In this document: piece after piece, positions 1-7,798 of the stretch
Position numbering within the stretch: the stretch's first letter is position 1
Layout: every line of letters starts with the position of its first letter
Origin: JBBRVP01 sp038246785
GTDB taxonomy: Bacteria > Actinomycetota > Actinomycetes > Jiangellales > Jiangellaceae
Direction: 5' to 3'
Length of the DNA stretch: 64,000 nucleotides
Assembly: GCA_038246785.1 (NCBI GenBank)
Contig: JBBRVP010000007.1
Location: 1 to 64,000 of the forward strand
Made by a program: the position numbers and the translations under genes
Notes under the pieces: model-generated
What the model was told of the DNA's origin: nothing
Databases searched by the model: none
Seen by the model: the letters and a program-made list of their open reading frames with translations, nothing else

Positions 1-52
1 CCACGGCCCCATCATCGACCGGCACCACCGGGTGCAGGTCCGTACTGGTCAT
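1..52 (-). CDS. Possible 5' start of a gene running off the left edge
   Basis: An ATG at 52 on the minus strand opens a frame that stays open to the window edge (17 codons, beginning MTSTDLHPV). It lies downstream of the truncated regulator on the same strand and just after a TTGATCACGTTGACG stretch that resembles half of the palindrome found near 18.34 and 51.52 kb. No good ribosome binding site is visible and no family can be assigned, so this is only a possible partial gene. Confidence 0.2.
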   Translation of the reverse strand, partial: MTSTDLHPVVPVDDGAV

Positions 53-116
53 CGTCAACGTGATCAACCCTGTTCTCGCCCTGTTCTTGAAGGGAGCAGA
101 CCCTACCCGGGGTGTC

Positions 117-2267
117 TCACCTCAGCCTGACGCACAGGGTCACGGCGCCGGTGGAATACCGAATACCACTGCGCAGCGTGAAGGTGTAGGTCCTGCCACC
201 ATCGGTCGGCTGCGGCAGATCTGTCGCGAGGTCCGGCACCAAGGTCAGCCCAGCGGCTCCGCCGGTAGCTCGGTACCCGACCAGATGGTCATAGACCATG
301 TCCGCGGAGTTGTACGACTGAGCGGGGTCGACGTCCACTGTGCCGAGGAGCTCCGTGTCGTCCACAATGAGCGTCCCACCCCGGTGACTTGCCGCAGCAA
401 GCGCGCGGCTCGATACCCATACTCGCCGGCCGCCCGAGGTGAGCGCGCGGGGCGAGCCATCCAGGGTCAGCCGTCGACTGATGCGACCAGTCCCGGCATC
501 GATGCGCATCACGGTGGCATCGAACTCGTCGGCGACCCAGACCTCGTTGCCACTTGTGGCTATCGCGCGCGGGCCGTCGCCGACCGGGACGGTGGCCGTC
601 ACCTCGTTGGAGGAAGCATCGATGCGTGACACGCTTTGGCTGAAGGAGTTGGCCACCCACACGGCCCCCGGTGTGAGGGCTATCCCTGACGGTCCGGCGC
701 CGACGGGAATCTCCTTGACGACTATGCCGGTCGCCGGGTTAACCCGCATCAGCGTGCCACCGCGACCGTTGGCCACCCAGACCGCGTCCCGCCCCACCGC
801 CACACCGTCCGGCCCATCGCCCACGTCCACGGGAGGGGAGACTCTTCCACTGCTCGGGTCGATGCGGTTGACTGTTCCGTCGCCGGCGTTGGCAACCCAC
901 AGGCCGCTCGGGCCAACGGCCACTGCCGCCGGCTGGTTGCCTACCCTGACGGTCTGCACGACCGTGTTGGTGTCTGCGTTGATCCGCGAGACCGTTCCGC
1001 CCGTGCTGTTCGCGACCCAGACGTCGTTTCCACGGACGGCAATCGCCCCCGGGGCTGTCCCGACCGGGATGGTCTGGACGATGCGTTTCTGTCGAGGGTC
1101 GATGCGCGAGACGGTGTCGTCGGTGGTGTTGGCGACCCAGATCGCGTCGGCTCCGTAGGCAACCCCGTCCGGCCCGTGGCCAACTGGAACTACGGCACTG
1201 GCGCCTCGTCCATCGGAGCCGAGCGCGCCGACACTGTCACCGGAGATTGCCCTGGCGTTCTGTGTGTGCGAAGGAAGCACCACGGCCAGTACGACGAGCA
1301 GGACCGCGACGACCACAGCGGCGGTCCCGACCCGAACCATGCGGCGTCTGAGAAGCGGACTCCTCTTGACGGCCCGTGGTGCCGCCGAGCCGGTGATCGA
1401 GTCGATGGGGGGGCCGCCGCTCGGTTCGCTCGCTGGCGGCGGCCCCAGGCGAGGCGTCTCTCCTCGCAACTGCCACTCCAGCGCGGGGTCATGGTTGAGC
1501 ACCTGCTGGTGCAGGTGTGCCAGCGGCTGGCCCGCATCGATGCCCAGCTCGTCGGCCAGCCGCGTGCGGACCTGCTGGTACGCCGCGAGCGCTTCGGCCT
1601 GCCGCCCTGAGCGATAGAGCGCCAATATCCGTTGCGCCTGAAGTCCTTCGCGCAGCGGATGCTCCGTGACAAGTTGGTTCAGCTGCGCAGTCAGCATCTC
1701 GTGATGGCCGAGCCTGAGCTCCGCCTCTATCCGGGTCTCGAGCGCAACCAGATGCAGTTCGTCGAGTCGCGCGGCTTCCGTCCGAACGAACTCGTAGTCC
1801 GCCAAATCGGCTAGGACTGGCCCGCGCCACAGGGAAAGGGCCGACTTCAGCTGGTCAGTGGCCTCTTCGTACCGCCCGTCCCGCAACGCCGCCCGGCCGG
1901 TCGACACCTGGTCCTCGAATTGGGCCGCATCGATCTCCGACCGGTTCACGGCCAACAGGTAGCCGTGGTTGCGTGTGACCAGGACTTCCGCCGAGGCACC
2001 TCGTGGGCGCTCGGGTTCCAGTGCCTGGCGGAGATGATGGACATAGGTCTGCAAGGTCGTGATCGAGCCCTCCGTCGGGTTGCCGTCCCAGACGGTGTCG
2101 ACGAGGCGGTCGAGCTGGATCACACGGTTGGCGTTGATCAGGAGGATCGCGAGCACGGCGCGCTGCCGCGGCCCCCCGATGGCAGCGGGCCGGCCTTCCA
2201 GTAGCACCTGCAGCGGCCCGAGCACCTCAAACCGGATTCTCGTCCACTGCACGGTCGGATCCGCCAT
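117..2267 (-). CDS. BTAD/SARP-type regulator fused to a YVTN beta-propeller and a truncated solute-binding domain
   Basis: The 716-residue product starts with an OmpR-like winged helix (about 10-95), then a bacterial transcriptional activation domain (about 100-245). One membrane helix lies near 308-330. Seven WVAN/VGxGP beta-propeller repeats follow (about 360-630), then the first ~80 residues of a family-5 ABC solute-binding domain. Such fusions exist in Actinomycetes and normally continue for several hundred residues. Here the reading frame leaves the family pattern after SGIRYSTGA and stops nine codons later, so the C-terminal domain is lost. The ATG at 2267 is preferred because it directly precedes the conserved domain and has an AAAGGG upstream; a GTG at 2300 is an alternative. 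The architecture suggests a membrane-anchored regulator sensing an extracellular ligand, but this copy is probably impaired for ligand binding. Confidence 0.85.
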   Translation of the reverse strand: MADPTVQWTRIRFEVLGPLQVLLEGRPAAIGGPRQRAVLAILLINANRVIQLDRLVDTVWDGNPTEGSITTLQTYVHHLRQALEPERPRGASAEVLVTRNHGYLLAVNRSEIDAAQFEDQVSTGRAALRDGRYEEATDQLKSALSLWRGPVLADLADYEFVRTEAARLDELHLVALETRIEAELRLGHHEMLTAQLNQLVTEHPLREGLQAQRILALYRSGRQAEALAAYQQVRTRLADELGIDAGQPLAHLHQQVLNHDPALEWQLRGETPRLGPPPASEPSGGPPIDSITGSAAPRAVKRSPLLRRRMVRVGTAAVVVAVLLVVLAVVLPSHTQNARAISGDSVGALGSDGRGASAVVPVGHGPDGVAYGADAIWVANTTDDTVSRIDPRQKRIVQTIPVGTAPGAIAVRGNDVWVANSTGGTVSRINADTNTVVQTVRVGNQPAAVAVGPSGLWVANAGDGTVNRIDPSSGRVSPPVDVGDGPDGVAVGRDAVWVANGRGGTLMRVNPATGIVVKEIPVGAGPSGIALTPGAVWVANSFSQSVSRIDASSNEVTATVPVGDGPRAIATSGNEVWVADEFDATVMRIDAGTGRISRRLTLDGSPRALTSGGRRVWVSSRALAAASHRGGTLIVDDTELLGTVDVDPAQSYNSADMVYDHLVGYRATGGAAGLTLVPDLATDLPQPTDGGRTYTFTLRSGIRYSTGAVTLCVRLR

Positions 2268-2358
2268 CTCACGCCGCCCTTTGCCGTGCGTACCCCTCAC
2301 CGTAGGCCCCGGGGGGGCTGCCCGGCACTGGTTTCCGACTCTGCAGGCTCAGCGGGGC

Positions 2359-2412
2359 CTCCAAGCCACGCTCCAAGGGGACGGTCCAAGCAGCCACCAA
2401 GGATGTTCCAAG
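2359..2412. promoter_or_regulatory. Five phased CCAAG direct repeats, candidate BTAD/SARP operator
   Basis: CCAAG occurs at 2361, 2373, 2386, 2397 and 2408, that is every 11-13 bp, on one face of the helix, and often as TCCAAG. The repeats lie in the divergent space between the BTAD regulator and the cupin gene. SARP/BTAD proteins are known to bind short direct repeats spaced by about one helical turn, so this is a natural candidate operator. The rest of the 335-bp gap (2268-2602) shows no convincing gene. Confidence 0.5.
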
Positions 2413-2602
2413 GACCGTGCAGTGCGCTCAGGCCAGCCGCTGCGGCCACCGAGACCGCCGCCCGGGCAGCGGGATACGAGGACGAGATCTGCTTCTACGT
2501 CCTCGATGCACCGTCGGCTCATCAGGCTGCGCCTGCCGCGCAGCGTGCAGGGCTCGACCCGATCCGCGTCGTCGAGGCCGTCTCCTCGGAAGGGATGCAG
2601 TC

Positions 2603-3133
2603 ATGAAGCGAAAGTTGACCTGGGCAGTCGTCCTGGGTCTGTTAGGCACCGCAGCCTTCGGTGGAGCCGCCGTGGCGACTCCACCCTCGGGGGTGACCAC
2701 CCCGCTGTGGTCGCCGGTCATCGGGCAGTTCCCAACCGGGATCCACGCCAAGACCAAGACGGACATCGACCCCGGCCGGCGCACCGACTACTGGAAGGTG
2801 AACCTCGAGGCCAAGGGAGCCACCGACGTCCACATCATCGAGAACATCATCGCGCCGGGTGGGACCTTCGGCTGGCACACCCATCCCGGACCGAGCCTGG
2901 TGATCGTCAAAGCAGGCACCCTGAGCGTCTATCACGGACCGGACTGCACGATGGAAGAGTTCGGCCCAGGGTCGCCGCTCGGATCGACGTTCGTCGACGA
3001 GGGCCACGATCTGCACATGGTGCGCAACAACACCACCGTCGTTGACGACGTCTACGTGGTCTCGTTCGTCCCGGCAGGCTTCTCGCGGCGCATCGACGAA
3101 TCGAACCCGAACCCCAGCATCTGCCCCAACTGA
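2603..3133 (+). CDS. Secreted cupin-domain protein
   Basis: The 176-residue protein has a short signal peptide (KRK, hydrophobic core, then AVAT). The mature part is a single cupin: residues around GGTFGWHTHPGPSLV carry the first cupin motif with its metal-binding histidines, and DEGHDLHMVRN provides the second. The ATG at 2603 is chosen because it starts the signal peptide and has GGAAGGG upstream. The nearest gene is the divergent BTAD regulator; the next gene downstream is another secreted protein in the same direction, 56 bp away, so the pair may be co-transcribed. The substrate is unknown; metal-binding cupins include dioxygenases, isomerases and simple binding proteins. Confidence 0.75.
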   Translation: MKRKLTWAVVLGLLGTAAFGGAAVATPPSGVTTPLWSPVIGQFPTGIHAKTKTDIDPGRRTDYWKVNLEAKGATDVHIIENIIAPGGTFGWHTHPGPSLVIVKAGTLSVYHGPDCTMEEFGPGSPLGSTFVDEGHDLHMVRNNTTVVDDVYVVSFVPAGFSRRIDESNPNPSICPN

Positions 3134-3189
3134 GCCCTAACCATGCGCTCGACGCAACAGGTCGTCGAGGCAAAGCAGGAGGAGGCGTC

Positions 3190-3786
3190 ATGACGGATGT
3201 AATCGCAGGAGGCGGACAGGCCCGGCTCGCAGGGAGGCACCCCTCGCTCGCTCATCTCCGGCGACGCGGCGGAGTCCTCGTCGGCGCCCTGGCGTTGATG
3301 CTGGGGTGCGCGATGGCCCTCGCGCCCGAGGCGTCCGCGAGCCCGCCGGTCAGCATCCCCGCACCGATCGGGAACACGAACACCTATCCCGCCGGCATCG
3401 CCTGCCCCTTCACGCTCCAAACGACCCTCATCGGAGGCAACCAAGTCCTCACGTTCTTCGACGACGGCCGGTTCCTCGCCACCGGCCGCCACATCGACCG
3501 GCTCACCAACGTGGACACCGGCACCTCGATCACGCTCAACCTGAACGGCATCGTCAGCCAGGTACCCACCGCGGACGGCGGATCGGTACTTCGCGCCATC
3601 GGCATCACTTCGTTCATCTTCTTCCCGGGCGACGCTGGCCCCGGCGACACCCAGACCGGACGAACCTACCTCTTCGTCGGCTACTTCGTCGCCGTCTCAG
3701 ACCCCGAGGGCACCGTCACGTCGTTCAAGTCGTACGGCACGCGCAAGGACGTCTGCGCGATGCTCAACTTGATCCAGGTCGCGTAG
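3190..3786 (+). CDS. Secreted protein of unknown function
   Basis: This 198-residue protein has a long N-terminal leader (arginine-rich, then a hydrophobic stretch ending in ASAS), consistent with export. The mature region (about residue 53 on) is a compact beta-rich domain with two cysteines, one in GIACPF and one near the end (DVCAML), which could form a disulfide. I do not recognise a catalytic motif. An AGGAGGAGG lies 6-15 bases before the ATG, an unusually strong ribosome binding site. It follows the cupin gene in the same direction and precedes a decayed insertion sequence. Its pattern (FDDGRFLATGRHIDRLTNVDTG) resembles uncharacterised actinobacterial secreted proteins. Confidence 0.65.
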   Translation: MTDVIAGGGQARLAGRHPSLAHLRRRGGVLVGALALMLGCAMALAPEASASPPVSIPAPIGNTNTYPAGIACPFTLQTTLIGGNQVLTFFDDGRFLATGRHIDRLTNVDTGTSITLNLNGIVSQVPTADGGSVLRAIGITSFIFFPGDAGPGDTQTGRTYLFVGYFVAVSDPEGTVTSFKSYGTRKDVCAMLNLIQVA

Positions 3787-3880
3787 CCATTTTGCGCACC
3801 TGTGGCTGGACCCGGCACCCCGACGCGGCTCCCGCATTCCGCTCAGAACGACCGCTGAATCTCTTGTCAGGCCGCTTTGA

Positions 3881-3907
3881 GGGCTCTACGCCACCAAGCG
3901 TGGATGG
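3881..3907 (+). repeat. Left terminal inverted repeat of the ISL3-type element
   Basis: GGGCTCTACGCCACCAAGCG followed by TGGATGG matches the complement of the right end (5315-5341) with about five mismatches. The same motif appears a third time at 5474-5497 behind the second transposase remnant. Confidence 0.7.
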
Positions 3908-5217
3908 CGGCCTGATCCGTGGTGTCAAGTGAGTGTGCCGGTCGACGCCGTCGAGCAGGAGTAGTCGCAGCCGGTAGTTGCCGAAGTTCCTGTAGCCGTG
4001 CCCGATCCGGCGGGTTCATTCCACGAGGAGGTTCATCGCCTCGGTGGGGCCGTTGGAGGCGCCGTCGGTGTCGAAGTAGGCGAGCAGCTCGCTTCGCCAG
4101 GAGGTCAGGGTGCGGCCGGGGCGGGCGACCTCGGCGATGGGGCAGGTGGGTAGGGAGTCGAGCAGCCGCTTGGCCAGCGCCCGCCCCTGGTCCGGGGTGG
4201 GGGCGTGGTAGATCGCGCGGAGCCGTTGGGCGCAGTGCCAGGCGATGGTGACCTGCCAGTCGGGGTCGCCGGCCTGCAGCGCGGCCTCGATCCGGGCTCG
4301 CTGCTTGTCGGTCAACGTGTCGGCGCCGCGGCGGAGCAGTCGGCGCACCTCGAACAGCGGGTCGTCTTTGTGGCCGCGGTGGCCGAGCTGGTCCTGCTGC
4401 ACCCGGCGGCGGACCTCGTCGAGGACCTGGTTGCCGAGCTGGAGGACGTGGAACGCGTCGAGCACCCGGACCGCGTCCGGGAGCTCGGTGGCCAGGGCGG
4501 TGGCGTACCCGCGGAAGGGGTCCTGGGCGGCGATGGCGATGCCGTCGCGCCAGGCCTGGTCGCGCTCGGCGATCCAGTCCGCGTACACCTTGCCGGTGCG
4601 GCCTGGGACGATGTCGAGGAGGCGGGCCGGGCGGCCTGGGCTGCGGTCGACGATGCCGGTGGCGAACTGGGTGCGCCGCCGGGGCCCGGCGTGGGCCCAC
4701 ATGTGCTCGTCCACGCCGAGGGCGGTGACGCCATCGAGGCGGTCCGGTTCCTCCACGAGCGGGCGGCCGTACTCCTGCACGGCGCGCCACACGGTGTTCC
4801 AGCCCACCCCGAGCTCGCGGCGCACCGCCTGCACCGTGTCCCCGGCCCACCGACCCGCCGGCACGCCCAGCGCCGGGCCCGCTCGGTCAGCGTCGCCCGG
4901 CGCCGGATCTGTTCGCAGTCCTCGGACCAGGTCCGGGCCGCGCACGCCGCTTCGTCGCAGCGCCACAACCGCTTGGACCACACCAGTAGCACCGGCCGAC
5001 CGGCCGAGGGCACGTCACGGACCAGGGTCGCCCGCCGCCCGTGCGGGGTGGCGACCACCCCGCAGGACCGGCAGCCGTCGGCAGCGGCGAGGGTCTCCAC
5101 CAGAACCTCGAGCTCGCCGCCGACTTCCCCGGCGGCGGGTACCCGGAAGCTGGGCAGGCCGAGCAGGCGGGCGGTCGTGCCGTCGTTCGCGCGCGGCTGG
5201 GTAACGTGGTCTTCCAC
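3888..5217 (-). pseudogene. ISL3-family transposase, frameshifted and interrupted
   Basis: The N-terminal part (from a GTG at 5217) shows the zinc-ribbon region with CRSCG and CDEAAC and reads to about WACRRV. The frame then breaks near 4,850-4,870, and the catalytic part continues in another frame with LGVDEH, the DDE-domain stretch around VLDAFHVLQLGNQ and the C-terminal NGPTEAMNLLVE. An in-frame TGA at 4018-4016 follows, yet the next codons (RRIGHGYRNFGNYRLR) still match the family tail, and a further 2-base slip removes the normal stop inside the left repeat. With one frameshift, one nonsense codon and a damaged end, the enzyme should be inactive. Confidence 0.8.
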
Positions 5218-5314
5218 CTGGGGGCCTCCCGGTGATCCGTCTGCTTGGTCGCTACGGATCGTGAGGCCCCAGGCACGTTCTACGGGTCAGGCTGAAGATC
5301 GTGTCCTGGCGAGG

Positions 5315-5341
5315 TCATCCACGCTTCATGGTGAAGAGCCC
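5315..5341 (-). repeat. Right terminal inverted repeat of the ISL3-type element
   Basis: The sequence ATCCACGCTTCATGGTGAAG followed by AGCCC is the complement, with a few changes, of the left end at 3881-3907. It joins directly to codons for the tail of a second transposase on the plus strand. Confidence 0.7.
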
Positions 5342-5497
5342 TGAATCTGATCGCCGAAAAGCTGCGCCGCAACGCCCACGGATTCCGCAGATTCGCCAAC
5401 TACCGACTGCGACCACTGCTCCACTGCGGCGTCGACTGGGATACGGTCTTGACACCACGGATCCGCAGCCGACGTCCACGCATCGGTGCGTAGAGCC
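5338..5497 (+). pseudogene. C-terminal remnant of a second ISL3-type transposase
   Basis: The plus strand encodes ALNLIAEKLRRNAHGFRRFA, then NYRLRPLL and LTPRIRSRRPRIGA, ending with TAG at 5491-5493. This matches the last ~50 residues of ISL3 transposases and aligns with the tail of the neighbouring element on the opposite strand. The upstream part is missing or mutated (a stop precedes it). The stop codon lies inside a third copy of the terminal repeat (about 5474-5497), as expected for the 3' end of such an element. It is therefore the surviving end of a separate, oppositely oriented copy. Confidence 0.7.
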
Positions 5498-5706
5498 AGA
5501 TTCGGCGCGACGCCCGCCGTTCGCAAGGAGACCTACTCCTTCCTGTTCATGCGGGCAGCCGGCGTCAGCTGAGCGAGATCACTGCTCTGATTCGGGCACG
5601 ATCAGCCCCATCATCGACCGCATCCTCGACTTCGACCACACCGCTGGCGCGCTGGACTACATCGGCAGCGGCGGGCTGAGGGCAAGGTCGTCGTCACCAT
5701 CCCGTA
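5498..5706 (+). pseudogene. Relic of a zinc-type/quinone oxidoreductase (MDR family), C-terminal end
   Basis: Reading across frames recovers ETYSFLFMRA, QLSEITALI, AGTISPIIDRILDFDHTAGA, LDYIGSG and finally GKVVVTIP followed by TAG at 5704-5706. This is the characteristic C-terminus of medium-chain dehydrogenase/quinone oxidoreductases (…YxFLFMRxxGxQL…GKVVVxxP-stop). At least two frameshifts separate the pieces, and everything upstream is replaced by the insertion sequence remnant. The likely history is that an IS truncated the gene, which then decayed. The remaining 5707-5940 shows no feature I can support. Confidence 0.65.
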
Positions 5707-5940
5707 GCGGTCACCGCGCAGCACGAACGTCGGCAGCCACGCGAGCAGCCGTGGTCATCGATGTCCCGGCTGGTTCCGATGCCCCGGTGTCGACGCGGGC
5801 ATCGCGCCGACAGCTTCGATCTCCGGATCGGCGATAGTGAGCTCGGCGCACCGAGAGCGCCAGCACCGATCCGGCCTGCTGAGTTTTCCCACCAGCGGCG
5901 CACGGGCGCCGTGTCCGGTGGCCGGCGTAGCCTCCTCGGC

Positions 5941-6384
5941 ATGGCCTTCGAGCACGAGACCGGTGAGTCGTCGACGGCGAGGTCGGAGGCCCTGCTGGCC
6001 CGTCTGGCGCTCGCGCTGTCGGAGTTCGTCACTCTCGAGCGGGCCGCCGACGGCGACGGGCTGGAGGGCACCCACGAAGGCGTCTTCGTCAGCATCGACG
6101 TCCAGGAGCGCGACGGCCTGCACGAGGCCCGGCTGTTCACCATCCCGCTGGCCGAGCTGGTCCCCGCGCCGACGCTGTTCCGCTGGGTGGCCGTGACGGC
6201 CAACCGGTTCCGCTTCGGGGCGCTGGGCGCCTATGTGCGCGACGACGGCCTGGTCAATCTCAACCTCACCCACTCGACGTTCGTCGACGCGGTCGACGAC
6301 GAGGCGCTGCGTCGCACCCTGCTGCCGGTGATCTACACCTCGGTCGAGCTGCGCCGCGAGGCCTGGTCGCTGTTCGGGGCTTGA
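5941..6384 (+). CDS. YbjN-like domain protein
   Basis: The 147-residue cytosolic protein has the fold pattern of the YbjN/type III secretion chaperone-like group: an N-terminal helix, a central sheet (GVFVSIDVQERDGL), a segment around LVPAPTLFRWVA, and a C-terminal helix pair ending in YTSVELRREAWSLF. The ATG at 5941 is chosen because upstream codons look non-coding. Members of this group are common small accessory proteins in Actinomycetes and their function is mostly unknown. It is the first gene after the decayed region, 89 bp upstream of the PLP decarboxylase-like gene in the same direction. Confidence 0.6.
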   Translation: MAFEHETGESSTARSEALLARLALALSEFVTLERAADGDGLEGTHEGVFVSIDVQERDGLHEARLFTIPLAELVPAPTLFRWVAVTANRFRFGALGAYVRDDGLVNLNLTHSTFVDAVDDEALRRTLLPVIYTSVELRREAWSLFGA

Positions 6385-6472
6385 CGCACGCCGCTCGCGT
6401 CGAGGAGGCGCCGGGCGCCGACACGCCGCGGGGTCGGGCTCGGGCCGGAGGCTCGGCTACCGTGGTGCGGCG

Positions 6473-7798
6473 ATGATCCTGCCCGACACCGGACTGTCCC
6501 CTGACCTCGTGCGCGCCCAGTTGGGCGCGCACGCCGCTGACGACGTCGACTGGCGAGGCGGCCGCGGTTGGTCGCTCGTCTACGACTCCCCGGGCTGGCA
6601 CACAGAACTTGTGCAGGAGGCGGCTGCGCGCTTCGCGGCCGAGAACGCGCTCTCGCACAGCGCGTTCCCCTCGACGGCCCGCTTCGAGTCCGAGGTGGTC
6701 TCGATGACCGCCTCCGTGGTGGCGCCCGGCCGACCGTCGTACGGAGTGTTCACCTCCGGTGGCACCGAGTCGCTCATGACTGCGGTGAAGGCCTACCGCG
6801 ACGCCCCCGGCCGCGGCCGGGACGAGCTGGTGCTGCCGGTCACCGCGCACCCGGGCTACTGGAAGGCCGCCGACTACCTCGGTCTCCGGCTGCGGCTGGT
6901 CCCGATCGGTGCCGACGGGTTGCCCGACGTCGACGAGCTGGCCGCCGTGATCGGGGACCGCACCGCGCTGGTCGGCCTATCGGCGCCCTGCTTCCCGTTC
7001 GGGGTCGTCGACCCGGTGGAGCAGGTGGCCGCGCTCGCCGCCGAGCGTGGGGTCGGCGTACACGTCGACGCGGCCATGGGTGGGCTGTTCCTGCCGTTCC
7101 TCGACGCGGCCGGCGCGCAGCCGCCGCGCTTCGGGCTCGATGTACCCGGCGTGACCTCGGTCTCGGTGGACCTGCACAAGTACGGCTACGGCGCCAAGGG
7201 AGCGTCCGTGCTGCTGTTCGCCGAACCCGAGCTGCGCCACGCCGCCTACTACGTCAGCACCGGCTGGCCGGGAGGTGCGTACGCCGCCTCCGCCGTCCTC
7301 GGCACCCGCAGCGTCGGTCCGGCCGCAGCGGCCTGGGCGGCGATGAGCGCGCTCGGCCGCGACGGCTACCGCCGGCTGGTGGCCGAGGTCATGGCCACCG
7401 CCCGCCGGATGCAGCGCGGGATCGTCGAGACGACGCCGTTCCGCGTCCTCGGCGAGCCACCGATGGGGGTGTTCGCGGTGACGTCGGAGGAGGTGTCCGT
7501 GCCGGCCGTTGCGCAGGGCCTGGACAAGCGCGGCTGGTGGGTCGACACCCAGGACGACCCGTCGGCCCTGCACTTCGTCGTCTTCCCACGACACGGCGCC
7601 GTCGTCGACGCGTTCCTCAGCGACTTGCAGTCCGCGGTCGCCGACGCCGCGCACACCGCGGACGCGCCGGCCGGCTCGTCGTACGGGGTGATGGTCCGCG
7701 GCGGGGTCGTCACGAACGACGTGCTTCGCGAGCACCTCGACCGCCGTTTCGACGGCGCTATGCACAGTCCGCTGCGGCACGAGGGAGCACCACGATGA
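6473..7798 (+). CDS. PLP-dependent decarboxylase/lyase (group II, sphingosine-phosphate lyase-like)
   Basis: The 441-residue protein has the fold type I PLP layout of group II decarboxylases. FTSGGTESLMTAVKAYR binds the phosphate. HPGYWKAADYLG provides the ring-stacking histidine region. HVDAAMGGL gives the cofactor aspartate, and SVDLHKYGYGAKG contains the Schiff-base lysine. The HKYGYxxKG signature is closest to sphingosine-1-phosphate lyase-like members, but bacterial relatives act on varied amino acids or phospho-amines, so the substrate is unknown. Its stop overlaps the start of the next gene (ATGA), so the two are translationally coupled. Confidence 0.75.
   Translation: MILPDTGLSPDLVRAQLGAHAADDVDWRGGRGWSLVYDSPGWHTELVQEAAARFAAENALSHSAFPSTARFESEVVSMTASVVAPGRPSYGVFTSGGTESLMTAVKAYRDAPGRGRDELVLPVTAHPGYWKAADYLGLRLRLVPIGADGLPDVDELAAVIGDRTALVGLSAPCFPFGVVDPVEQVAALAAERGVGVHVDAAMGGLFLPFLDAAGAQPPRFGLDVPGVTSVSVDLHKYGYGAKGASVLLFAEPELRHAAYYVSTGWPGGAYAASAVLGTRSVGPAAAAWAAMSALGRDGYRRLVAEVMATARRMQRGIVETTPFRVLGEPPMGVFAVTSEEVSVPAVAQGLDKRGWWVDTQDDPSALHFVVFPRHGAVVDAFLSDLQSAVADAAHTADAPAGSSYGVMVRGGVVTNDVLREHLDRRFDGAMHSPLRHEGAPR

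Larger units (their letters stand above)
3881..5341 (-). mobile_element. Decayed ISL3-family insertion sequence
   Basis: Imperfect terminal inverted repeats of about 26 bp bound the element: on the left AGGGCTCTACGCCACCAAGC and on the right the complement of a related sequence beginning AGGGCTCTTCACCATGAAGC, both continuing into GTGGATG. Between them lies one transposase gene on the minus strand that has lost its reading frame. No clear 8-bp target duplication is visible. On the right the element abuts the tail of a second, related transposase with its own copy of the repeat, so the site has been hit or rearranged more than once. Confidence 0.75.

Noticed and set aside
3888..5217. Programmed frameshifting in the transposase
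   Set aside because: Some IS families use this, but ISL3 transposases are normally a single frame, and here a nonsense codon and further slips follow the first shift, so decay is the better explanation.
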